50,327 nt of DNA from Azospirillum halopraeferens DSM 3675 (GTDB lineage: Bacteria > Pseudomonadota > Alphaproteobacteria > Azospirillales > Azospirillaceae), in assembly GCF_000429625.1 (NCBI RefSeq), contig NZ_AUCF01000037.1, positions 1 through 50,327 of the forward strand, in the 5' to 3' direction. The notes below the pieces were generated by a model, which ran no database searches, was not told the origin of the DNA, and saw nothing but the letters and a program-made list of their open reading frames with translations. This document shows positions 18,011 through 25,358 of this stretch, in pieces (positions within the stretch are counted from its first letter, which is position 1; each line of letters starts with the position of its first letter). The position numbers and the translations under genes were made by a program.

Positions 18011-19077
18011 CGGCGGGCCGCACCGCCCTCACCCTGGCGCTCGCCGTCCTCGGCGGCGGGCTGTTCCAGGCGGCGGGGCTGCCGGCGGCGCTGCTGACGG
18101 GGGCCATGGTGGCGGTGGCGGGCGCGGCTCTGGCCGGCCTGCCGCTGCACCTGCCCAACCCGTTGAGCACCGCGGCCTTCATCATGCTGGGGCTGACCAT
18201 GGGCACCGGCGTGACGCCGGACACGCTGCACCGGATGGCCACCTGGCCGCTGAGCATGGTGCTGCTGGCCGCGTCGATGGTGGGATGCCTCGTGCTGTGC
18301 TCGCTCTGGCTGGAGCGGGTGCACGGCTGGGACCGCGCCACCGCCCGCTTCGCGGCCATTCCGGGGGCGCTGGGACCGGTTCTGGTGCTGGCGGCCGAAA
18401 GCCGGGCCGATCTGATGCGGGTGGCCCTGGCGCAGAGCCTGCGCCTCTTCACCCTGGTCGCCGTCATGCCCCGGGTTCTCGAAGCGCTGGCCGCCGCCCC
18501 CGCCGGCGGTGTCCCGGCCGTCGCCGACGCCGGCAGCGAACCGCTGGAGCTGGTGCTGGTCGGTGCGGCCTGCACCGCGACGGCGGCGGTATTCCACCGG
18601 CTGCGGGCTCCCGGCGGCGTGATGATGGGGGCGATGCTGGCCAGCGCGGTGCTCTACGGCTCCGGCATCGCCAGCCACCGCCTGCCGGACTGGCTGCTGA
18701 CCGTCAGCTTCGTGGTGACCGGCGCCGTCATCGGCGTGCGCTTTCGCGGCGTGACGCCGCGCGCCTTGCTGGGGGCGTTGCGCCCGTCGCTGGAGAGCGT
18801 CGGGCTGGCGCTGGCGCTGACGGCGGCGTTCGCGGCAGCCGGCAGCGCGCTGCTGGGCCTGCCCTTCGGGCAGCTCTGGCTGGCCTACGCGCCGGGCGGG
18901 GTGGAGGCGATGACCATCGTCGCCTTCGCCCTGGGACTGGACGTTGCCTTCGTCGCCACCCACCATGTGGTCCGGTTCGCCGGGCTGGGCCTGCTGACGC
19001 CGTGGTGGCAGCCCGCCGCCGCGCCACCATCACCGCCACCGCCACCGCCACCGCAGGGGGCCGGGGAGCCGCCCTGA
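18007..19077 (+). CDS. AbrB-family (PF05145) integral membrane protein
   Basis: The 356-residue protein has two repeated blocks of about five hydrophobic helices. Each block has a glycine-rich motif: LPAALLTGAMVAVAGAAL and PLSTAAFIMLGLTMGTGV in the first, LRAPGGVMMGAMLASAVLY in the second. AYAPGGVEAMTIVAFALG near the end is a hallmark of PF05145. These proteins are often misnamed ammonia monooxygenases or AbrB regulators, and their function is not established. Some associate with transport of organic acids. The start is the GTG overlapping the dehydratase stop (GTGA). The C-terminus ends in a proline run (PPSPPPPPPP) encoded by repeated CCACCG units at about 19024-19056. It may serve export or accessory transport for the same sugar acid. 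Confidence 0.82.
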   Translation: MTAGRTALTLALAVLGGGLFQAAGLPAALLTGAMVAVAGAALAGLPLHLPNPLSTAAFIMLGLTMGTGVTPDTLHRMATWPLSMVLLAASMVGCLVLCSLWLERVHGWDRATARFAAIPGALGPVLVLAAESRADLMRVALAQSLRLFTLVAVMPRVLEALAAAPAGGVPAVADAGSEPLELVLVGAACTATAAVFHRLRAPGGVMMGAMLASAVLYGSGIASHRLPDWLLTVSFVVTGAVIGVRFRGVTPRALLGALRPSLESVGLALALTAAFAAAGSALLGLPFGQLWLAYAPGGVEAMTIVAFALGLDVAFVATHHVVRFAGLGLLTPWWQPAAAPPSPPPPPPPQGAGEPP

Positions 19078-19206
19078 GGGGGAGCCCCGGTCACCCGGCG
19101 CCACGGCACCGTTTCGGCATGGCAGCGTTCCGAATCCGGAACTTCCGTCCGGGCCGCGGTGCGGCGACAGTGACGGGACGGCCGACCCCAGCGGAGACCC
19201 GCCCCC

Positions 19207-19842
19207 GTGCACCTGCCCGCCGCCTTCCGCGAAGACCGCACGCCCGTGCTCCATGACGCCATCCGCGCCATCGGGCTGGCCAATCTGGTGACCGTGGGCC
19301 CCGACGGGCCGGTGGCGACGCCCGTGCCCCTGCTGCTGGACGAGCGCGACGGCCCCCGGGGCACGCTGATCGGCCATCTGGCGCGGGCCAACCCGCAGTG
19401 GCGCACCGCCGCGGCGGGCGTGCCGGCGCTGGCCGTGTTCATGGGGCCGGAGGCGTACGTCAGCCCCTCCTGGTACGCCACCAAGCGGGAGACCGGGAAG
19501 GTCGTGCCCACCTGGAATTACGTGGCGGTGCACGCGTACGGCCCGCTGGAGGTGTTCGAGGACCGCGACAGCCTGCTGGCGGTGGTCACCGCCCTGACCG
19601 ACCGGTACGAGGCCGGCCGCGCCGAGCCCTGGGCGGTCGCCGACGCGCCGGCCGATTTCGTCGATGCGCTGCTGGCGGGCATCGTCGGCGTGCGCCTGCG
19701 CATCGACCGGCTGGAGGGCAAGTGGAAGCTCAGCCAGAACCGCCCGGCGGCGGACGTCGACGGGGTGATCGACGGCCTGTCCGGGGGTGGCGAGGGCGAG
19801 CGCCGGGTGGCCGCGGCCATGCGGGCGCGGCGTCCGGACTGA
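19207..19842 (+). CDS. PaiB-like FMN-binding protein
   Basis: The 211-residue protein starts MHLPAAFREDRTPVLHDAI from a GTG with a GGAGA site upstream. It contains the PaiB marks AIGLANLVTVGPDGPVATPV, LIGHLARANPQW, VFMGPEAYVSPSWY and KVVPTWNYVAVHAYG, with KWKLSQNRPAAD at the end. This is the split-barrel flavin-binding fold of the PaiB family, first described in Bacillus as a negative regulator of protease and sporulation genes. Its biochemical role elsewhere is unclear. The LysR gene begins 18 bases downstream, so the two are probably cotranscribed. Confidence 0.88.
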   Translation: MHLPAAFREDRTPVLHDAIRAIGLANLVTVGPDGPVATPVPLLLDERDGPRGTLIGHLARANPQWRTAAAGVPALAVFMGPEAYVSPSWYATKRETGKVVPTWNYVAVHAYGPLEVFEDRDSLLAVVTALTDRYEAGRAEPWAVADAPADFVDALLAGIVGVRLRIDRLEGKWKLSQNRPAADVDGVIDGLSGGGEGERRVAAAMRARRPD

Positions 19843-19860
19843 CCGCGGCGGAGGGGTCCC

Positions 19861-20757
19861 ATGGCATACCGGCTCCCGCCCCTGTCCACCCTGCGCGTGT
19901 TCGAGGCGGCGGCCCGCCACCTCAGCTTCAAGGAGGCGTCGGAGGAGCTGGGGCTGACCCCCAGCGCCGTCAGCCGCAGCGTGCAGGTGCTGGAGGACTG
20001 GATCGGCACGCCCCTGTTCACCCGCGGCAACCGCACCGTCACCCTGACCGAGGCGGGGGCGGCCTACGTGGGGCAGGTGCGCGCCGCGCTGGACGTGCTG
20101 GCGCGGGCGACCGAGACGGTGCCGGGCCGCATCCCGCGCCGCATCGTGTCGATCAGCGCCGCCCCCACCTTCGGGCTGCGCTGGCTGGTGCCGCGGCTGG
20201 GCCGCTTCAAGGACGCCCACCCCGGCATCGACCTGAGCGTTGACACCGCGCATCGCCCCGTGGAGTTTCCCCGCGACGGCGTCGACATGGCCATCCGCAT
20301 GGGCACCGGCCCCTGGCCGGGCCTGGAGGTGATGCACCTGGTGACGGAGGAGCTGGTGCCCGTCTGCGCCCCCGACCTGGCGCCGCGCATCCGCCGGCCG
20401 CAGGACCTGATGGGCCAGACGCTGCTGCACGTCACCAGGGCCACCACCGACTGGGCCCACTGGGCCGAGCGGCGCGGCGTCACCGGGCTGGACCTCGGGC
20501 GCGGCCTGCGCTTCGACACCATCCAGTACGCCCTGAACGCCGCGGCCGGCGGGCTGGGCGTGGCGATGGGGCGCCGGCCGGTGGTCGACGCGGACCTGGA
20601 ATCGGGTGTGCTGGTGCCGGTGCTCGGGCCCCCGGTGCGCGCCGCCACCGCCTATTGGTTGGTGTGCGCGCCGGCGTCGCTGGCCCGGCCGGAGGTGCGC
20701 GCCTTCCGCGACTGGCTGAGCCGCGAACTGGCCGGGGAGCCGGACGCCGCGGAGTAA
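19861..20757 (+). CDS. LysR-family transcriptional regulator (GcvA-like)
   Basis: The 298-residue protein has an N-terminal helix-turn-helix (LRVFEAAARHLSFKEASEEL, then LTPSAVSRSVQVLEDWIG, then PLFTRGNRTVTLTEAG) of the GcvA type. A periplasmic-binding-like effector domain spans about 95-295. DMAIRMGTGPWPGLEVMHLV is a GcvA-group trait. The start ATG follows GGAGGGG. It lies in the same direction as the PaiB-like gene and 112 bases before the OsmC gene. The regulated genes are unknown. Confidence 0.9.
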   Translation: MAYRLPPLSTLRVFEAAARHLSFKEASEELGLTPSAVSRSVQVLEDWIGTPLFTRGNRTVTLTEAGAAYVGQVRAALDVLARATETVPGRIPRRIVSISAAPTFGLRWLVPRLGRFKDAHPGIDLSVDTAHRPVEFPRDGVDMAIRMGTGPWPGLEVMHLVTEELVPVCAPDLAPRIRRPQDLMGQTLLHVTRATTDWAHWAERRGVTGLDLGRGLRFDTIQYALNAAAGGLGVAMGRRPVVDADLESGVLVPVLGPPVRAATAYWLVCAPASLARPEVRAFRDWLSRELAGEPDAAE

Positions 20758-20764
20758 TGCCGCC

Positions 20765-20793
20765 GGCGGTGACCGCCGCTCACCCGCGGGTGA
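20765..20793. terminator. Two adjacent perfect palindromes after the LysR gene
   Basis: GGCGGT-G-ACCGCC (20765-20777) is followed by TCACCCGCGGGTGA (20780-20793), both perfect inverted repeats starting eight bases after the stop. They could act as a transcription stop or as an operator for the OsmC gene. There is no T run. Confidence 0.4.
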
Positions 20794-20869
20794 CGGGAAT
20801 TCGTTTGCCGGCGCGGACGCACCCGCGCCACGCTCTCCCCATCCGACGACAGCCCGCCGCGAGGACAGC

Positions 20870-21349
20870 ATGAGCGCAGACCGCACCCACCGGTACGAGA
20901 CCACGGTGACCTGGACGGGCAACCGCGGTGCCGGCACCGAATCCTACCGGGCCTACGGCCGCGACCACGACATCACCGCCCCCGGCCGGCCGGTGCTGGC
21001 GGGTTCCGCCGACCCGGCCTTCCGCGGCGACCCCGGCCGCTACAACCCCGAGGATCTGCTGGTCGCCTCCCTGTCGGCCTGCCACATGCTGTGGTACCTG
21101 CACCTGTGCGCCACCGCCGGCGTGCGCGTCGTCGCCTATGCCGACACCGCCGCCGGGATCATGGCCGAGGACGCCGACGGCGGCGGCCGCTTCACCGGCG
21201 TGGTGCTGCGCCCGGCGGTCACCATCGCCCGCGGCGTCGACCGGGCGCTCGCCGAACGCCTGCATCACGAGGCCCACCGCAAGTGCTTCATCGCCAATTC
21301 CGTCTCCTTCCCGGTGACCTGCGAACCGCGAATCGACGAGGAGGCGTGA
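20870..21349 (+). CDS. OsmC/Ohr-family protein
   Basis: The 159-residue protein belongs to the OsmC-like fold, whose members reduce organic peroxides with two redox cysteines. GDPGRYNPEDLLVASLSACHMLWYL carries the first Cys (in SACH), and AHRKCFIANSVSFPV carries the second. Both conserved cysteines are present. The closest pattern is the YhfA/OsmC group rather than Ohr. It probably protects against hydroperoxides or thiol stress. The ATG is preceded by GAGGACAGC. A strong bidirectional hairpin follows its stop. Confidence 0.88.
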   Translation: MSADRTHRYETTVTWTGNRGAGTESYRAYGRDHDITAPGRPVLAGSADPAFRGDPGRYNPEDLLVASLSACHMLWYLHLCATAGVRVVAYADTAAGIMAEDADGGGRFTGVVLRPAVTIARGVDRALAERLHHEAHRKCFIANSVSFPVTCEPRIDEEA

Positions 21350-21350
21350 T

Positions 21351-21389
21351 CCGGCCGGACCATGATCACCCCCGTCATGGTCCGGCCGG
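21351..21389. terminator. Bidirectional terminator hairpin between convergent genes
   Basis: A perfect 15-base stem (CCGGCCGGACCATGA, 21351-21365, with its complement at 21375-21389) encloses a 9-base loop. It follows the OsmC stop and contains the stop codon of the convergent LysR gene, so it can end transcription from both sides. Confidence 0.75.
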
Positions 21390-22310
21390 CATGAGCCGGT
21401 CGCCCCGCTCCCGCTCCCGCGCGCGCCACGCCGCGACGAAGGCCACGAAGGCGGCCAGTGCCGGCGGTTGCCGGTGGCGGCTGGGATAGTAGAGGAAGGG
21501 GCCGGAGAAGGGCGGGCACCAGTCGTCCAGCACGCTGACCAGGCGCCCGTCGGCCAGCGCCTCGCGGACATACCCCTCGAACGTCATGACGAAACCCGCC
21601 CCGTCCAGCGCGGCCCGGAGCTGCAGGTGGACGTGGCTGGTGGCGAAGACGTAGGGCAGGGGGAGACGGAACGTATGCCCGTCCTTCTCGAACTCCCAGT
21701 CCTTGCGGCTGCGCCCGGGGAACAGGATGCCGATGCAGGGACGGTCCATCAGGTCGCGCGGCTCGCGCGGGGTGCCGAACCGCTCCAGCACCGCCGGGGT
21801 GGCGACGATCCGGTAGCGCTCCGGCGGGCCCAGCGGGACCGCGATCATGTCGCGGGCCAGGTTTTCCTCATACCGCACGCCGGCGTCATAGCCGTCGGCG
21901 ACGATGTCCACCAGCTCGGCCTCGACGACGATCTCCAGGGTCACGCGGGGATGGCGCGCCAGGAAGGGCGCCACCATGGGAGCGAGCACCAGTTCCGCCG
22001 CCGGGGCCGGCGCGTTGATGCGCAGCCGCCCCGAGGCTTCCCCGTCCAGGCTGCGCACGGCGTCCAGCGCCTCCTCCACCGCACGCAGGGCCGGCGTGAT
22101 GCTCTCCATCAGGGTTTCCCCCGCCTGGGTCGGTGCCACGCTGCGGGTGGTGCGGTTGAGCAGGCGCACGCCCAGCCGCTCCTCCAGGTCGCGCAGCCGC
22201 TGGCTCAGGCTCGACACCGGCACCCCCAGCTCCCGCGCGGCGCGGCGGAAGCTGCGGTGGCGGGCCACGGCGGCGAAGGCGGCGAGGTCGCGCAGGTCGG
22301 GCGCTGTCAT
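21375..22310 (-). CDS. LysR-family transcriptional regulator
   Basis: The 311-residue protein starts MTAPDLRDLAAFAAVARH. It has a clear helix-turn-helix (SFRRAARELGVPVSSLSQRL, then RLGVRLLNRTTRSVAPTQAG) and the effector-binding domain of the subgroup that carries RIVATPAVLERFGTPREP. It is divergent from the aldo/keto reductase gene with 125 bases between them, the classic arrangement for a LysR activator and its target. A CGATA-N10-TATCG repeat in the gap is a candidate binding site. The 3' end lies inside the terminator hairpin. Confidence 0.9.
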   Translation of the reverse strand: MTAPDLRDLAAFAAVARHRSFRRAARELGVPVSSLSQRLRDLEERLGVRLLNRTTRSVAPTQAGETLMESITPALRAVEEALDAVRSLDGEASGRLRINAPAPAAELVLAPMVAPFLARHPRVTLEIVVEAELVDIVADGYDAGVRYEENLARDMIAVPLGPPERYRIVATPAVLERFGTPREPRDLMDRPCIGILFPGRSRKDWEFEKDGHTFRLPLPYVFATSHVHLQLRAALDGAGFVMTFEGYVREALADGRLVSVLDDWCPPFSGPFLYYPSRHRQPPALAAFVAFVAAWRARERERGDRLMPAGP

Positions 22311-22335
22311 TGTCCGCTCCGGAAGACAGGGCTTT

Positions 22336-22355
22336 CGATATTGTCCATCTTATCG
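22336..22355. promoter_or_regulatory. Candidate LysR binding site between the LysR and aldo/keto reductase genes
   Basis: CGATA (22336-22340) and TATCG (22351-22355) form an inverted repeat with a 10-base spacer inside the divergent gap. This is the dyad size expected for a LysR box, although the spacing is not the exact T-N11-A. Confidence 0.4.
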
Positions 22356-22435
22356 CACAGCGGCGCGTCCGCCTATGGTGCCGGCGGACAGGGGCGCACC
22401 CGTCGGTGCGCCGGAATCACGCAAGGACCATGGAC

Positions 22436-23440
22436 ATGGAACAGCGCACCCTCGGCACCCGCGGCCCGGCGGTTTCGGCGCTCGGGCTCGGCTGCATGGG
22501 CATGTCGGACCTCTATGGCCCGGCCGACCGGAGCGAGAGCATCGCCACCATCCACGCCGCCCTCGACGCCGGCATCACACTGCTGGACACCGGTGACTTC
22601 TATGGGATGGGCGACAACGAAATGCTGATCCGCGAGGCGCTGCGCGGCCGCGACCGCGACCGCGCCGTCATCAGCGTCAAGTTCGGCGCCCTGCGCGGAC
22701 CCGACGGCGCCTGGCTGGGCTACGACGCCCGCCCCGCGGCGGTGAAGACCTTCGTGGCCTATTCCCTCAAGCGGCTGGGCGTCGACCACATCGACATCTA
22801 CCGCCCCAGCCGCCTCGACCCGGCGGTGCCCATCGAGGACACGGTGGGCGCCATCGCCGACCTGGTGACGGCCGGGCTGGTCCGCCACATCGGCCTGTCG
22901 GAGGTCGGTCCCGACACCATCCGCCGCGCCCACGCCGTGCACCCCGTCGCCGATCTGCAGATCGAATACTCGCTGATCTCCCGGGGCATCGAGGCGGCCA
23001 TCCTGCCGACGTGCCGCGACCTGGGCATCGGCATCACCGCCTACGGCGTGCTGTCCCGCGGCCTGATCAGCGGCCACTGGACGAAGGACCGCGCCGCCGA
23101 CGGGGCGCAACGGGACTTCCGCGCCATGGGTCCGCGCTTCCGTGGCGCCAACCTGGAGCACAACCTGGCCCTCGTGGAGCGCCTGCGCGCCGTGGCGGAG
23201 CGGATCGGCGCCACGGTGGCGCAGGTGGCCATCGCCTGGGTGCTGGGGCAGGGGACCGACATCGTCCCCCTGGTGGGCGCGCGCCGGCGCGACCGGCTGG
23301 CCGAGGCGCTGGGCGCCCTCGACCTCACCCTGTCCGCCGCCGACCGCGCCGCCCTGGCCGAGGCGCTGCCGCCCGGTGCGGCCGCGGGGGAGCGCTACCC
23401 GGCCGCCCTGCTCGCCCACCTGGACAGCGAGAAGGGGTGA
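22436..23440 (+). CDS. Aldo/keto reductase (AKR13-like)
   Basis: The 334-residue NADPH-dependent reductase has a TIM-barrel fold. Of the catalytic tetrad, Asp51 and Tyr56 (LLDTGDFYG) and Lys82 (SVKFG) are visible. The usual His in the fourth position (YQHR-type motif) is replaced by Ser125 in IYRPSRLDP, a variation seen in part of this family. HIGLSEVGPDTIRRAHAVHP and the C-terminal IVPLVGARRRDRL cofactor loop are typical. The ATG at 22436 is favoured because AAGGA lies eight bases before it. The ATG at 22430 would be too close. It is probably activated by the divergent LysR. It ends two bases from the convergent epimerase gene. Confidence 0.88.
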   Translation: MEQRTLGTRGPAVSALGLGCMGMSDLYGPADRSESIATIHAALDAGITLLDTGDFYGMGDNEMLIREALRGRDRDRAVISVKFGALRGPDGAWLGYDARPAAVKTFVAYSLKRLGVDHIDIYRPSRLDPAVPIEDTVGAIADLVTAGLVRHIGLSEVGPDTIRRAHAVHPVADLQIEYSLISRGIEAAILPTCRDLGIGITAYGVLSRGLISGHWTKDRAADGAQRDFRAMGPRFRGANLEHNLALVERLRAVAERIGATVAQVAIAWVLGQGTDIVPLVGARRRDRLAEALGALDLTLSAADRAALAEALPPGAAAGERYPAALLAHLDSEKG

Positions 23441-23442
23441 GG

Positions 23443-24285
23443 TCAGCCCGGCCGGGCGGTCTGCGCCGCCAGGAATGCCACGAGGTCGGCGCACAGCACC
23501 CGGTCGTCCGGCGGCTCCGGCGGTCCGCACAGCCGCGCGAACGCCCCGCCGTCCAGGAGCGGGGCCGGCGGAGCCGGCTCGGGGCAGCGCCGCAGCGCCG
23601 GCGCGCGCCCGCAGTGCTGCCGCACCGCCGCGGCCAGCGCGTCCATGGTCGCGTGCACGCTGCGGATCGGACCGGCGGCGTTGACGATCCGGCCGTCGAT
23701 CGCACCGGGTGCAGCGGCGATCCGCACCAGCGCGTCCGCCAGCGTCCGCACATCCAGGTGGTCGTGCGGCCGGTCGGGGGTGTACTGCGTCACCGTGCCG
23801 CCGGCGATCCAGGTGCGCGCGGCCGCGGTCAGGAACGACCGTCCCGCCCCGCCGGGGCCCCGGCCGATCAGCGTCGTCGCCCGCACGATGACGAAGGGGT
23901 GGCCGCTGGCCGCCAGCCGCCGTTCGGCCTCCAGCTTGCTTCGCCCGTAGGCGTCGATGGGCCCCACCGGGTCGGATTCGGTCAGCGGCCGGTCACCGCC
24001 GTGCGGACCGTAGACCGACCGGCTGGAGACGAACACCACCGGCGTCGGCCGGTCCAGTCCGGCGATCAGGGCCGCCATGCCCGCGCGGTTCGACCGGTCG
24101 GCCTCATCCATGCGGTGGCGCAGGGCGCCGGCGGCGTGGATGACCACGTCGGCGCGCAGGGAGTGCGGGGCAACCGCCTCCAACCGGCCGGGAAGGCCGG
24201 CGAAGGGCAGACCCCGCCGGGCCAGCGCGTCGGCGACGCAGGCGCCGAGATAGCCGCTCCCCCCGGTCAGCAGGATCTGCGCCAC
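23443..24285 (-). CDS. NAD(P)-dependent sugar epimerase/dehydratase-like (extended SDR)
   Basis: The 280-residue protein opens with the Rossmann motif ILLTGGSGYLGACVADAL. It continues with VVIHAAGALRH, VVFVSSRSVYGP and the catalytic YGRSK (Tyr-x3-Lys) typical of extended short-chain dehydrogenases that act on nucleotide sugars. RATTLIGRGPGGAGRSFL and HDHLDVRTLADALVRIA follow in the family order. It is shorter than most UDP-sugar epimerases (about 310-330). The start is a GTG with GGGAGGA six bases before it, inside the end of the ATP-grasp gene (19-base overlap). It is the last gene of the five-gene operon and would reduce, epimerise or dehydrate the sugar intermediate. The substrate is unknown. 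Confidence 0.82.
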   Translation of the reverse strand: MAQILLTGGSGYLGACVADALARRGLPFAGLPGRLEAVAPHSLRADVVIHAAGALRHRMDEADRSNRAGMAALIAGLDRPTPVVFVSSRSVYGPHGGDRPLTESDPVGPIDAYGRSKLEAERRLAASGHPFVIVRATTLIGRGPGGAGRSFLTAAARTWIAGGTVTQYTPDRPHDHLDVRTLADALVRIAAAPGAIDGRIVNAAGPIRSVHATMDALAAAVRQHCGRAPALRRCPEPAPPAPLLDGGAFARLCGPPEPPDDRVLCADLVAFLAAQTARPG

Positions 24286-25358
24286 CGCCCGTCCTCCCGG
24301 AACCGCTCGGCGTCCGCCGCCGGGAGCGGATGGTCGGTGAGGATCTTCTGCACCGCGGCGACCGGTGCCGCCGGACAGGAGTCGTCGCCGCTCCACCCGG
24401 TGAAGCGCCGCAGCACCTCCGCCACCTCGTCGAAACCCAGATGGCTGCGGGCGGAGGTGGTGCCGGTGAAGCGGCCGTTCATCTCGAACGCCACGTAGCG
24501 CCCGTCCGGCGTGCGCTTGAACTGCACGTTGAACGGTCCGACCCAGCCGGCCTGCCGGATGCTGTGCGCAAAGTCCATGCCGGCCCGCGCGAGCGCCGGG
24601 TCGGTCGTCCGCTGCGACCATTCGCACCGCCCGCAGACCATGGTGTTGCGGGACGCGAAGAGCGGCGAGACGTCGCCGTCGGGTCCGATGACCACCTGCA
24701 CCGAATATTGCCCGGTTTCCGGCAGGGAGAAGAAGAAGGGGACACCGGCGGACAGGTCGGGAAGGGCCGCCGTGAGGTCGGGCGAGGGGTCCAGGTACGG
24801 CTGCACCACCATGCCGCTGTCGGCGAAGGCCCGCCGGACGTGGTCGGGGGAGAGCAGCAGCACCACGCCGCGCGACCCGTTCCCGCGCGCCGGCTTGCCG
24901 ATCAGCGGGTAGCCGTGGGCCTCGCCCAGGGCCAGCGCCTCCTCCGGCGTGGCGACGGTGGCGGCAAAGGGAAGGCCCTCGGCCACCGCGAAGCGATGGC
25001 TGGCCAGCTTGTCGTCCATGATCGCGGCCGCCGCCGTGCTGCCCACCGGCAGCACCGGCCGGGTGGACCCGGACCGCGCCGCCTTCAGCCGGGCGAGCGC
25101 CAGGACGTCGTCGTCGCGGGTGGGGATGACCAGGTCCGGCTCCTCGCGGTCGATGAGAGCGGCCAGCACCGGTTCATAGTCCGGATCGGCCGCCGGCGGC
25201 ACCCGGTGGGCGGCATCGCAGTCGAACACCCCCGCCGCCGCCAGGCTGTTGGTTCCGATCAGCGTGAGCCCCCGCCGGTGCGGGGCAAGGGCGTCGATGA
25301 CGTTGCGGGCGCACAGGCTCCCGGCGCTCAGAAGGAGGATTCGCATGGGCTTCTTCAT
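24267..25358 (-). CDS. ATP-grasp ligase (carbamoyl-phosphate synthase-like)
   Basis: The 363-residue protein has a Rossmann-like N-terminal part (MRILLLSAGSLCARNVIDAL, then PDLVIPTRDDDVLALA). An ATP-grasp domain follows, with DDKLASHRFAVAEGLPFAAT, the lysine loop GYPLIGKPARGNGSRGVVLL and the metal-binding end FNVQFKRTPDGRYVAFEMNGRF. Such enzymes join a carboxylate to an amine, thiol or alcohol through an acyl phosphate. This subgroup is common in surface-sugar and small-molecule clusters. The start overlaps the stop of the TPP-enzyme gene (ATGA), and an ATG at 25346 is the alternative. In this operon it may attach an amino or carboxylic acid to the amino sugar made by the upstream genes. That is inference. 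Confidence 0.82.
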   Translation of the reverse strand: MKKPMRILLLSAGSLCARNVIDALAPHRRGLTLIGTNSLAAAGVFDCDAAHRVPPAADPDYEPVLAALIDREEPDLVIPTRDDDVLALARLKAARSGSTRPVLPVGSTAAAAIMDDKLASHRFAVAEGLPFAATVATPEEALALGEAHGYPLIGKPARGNGSRGVVLLLSPDHVRRAFADSGMVVQPYLDPSPDLTAALPDLSAGVPFFFSLPETGQYSVQVVIGPDGDVSPLFASRNTMVCGRCEWSQRTTDPALARAGMDFAHSIRQAGWVGPFNVQFKRTPDGRYVAFEMNGRFTGTTSARSHLGFDEVAEVLRRFTGWSGDDSCPAAPVAAVQKILTDHPLPAADAERFREDGRWRRSC

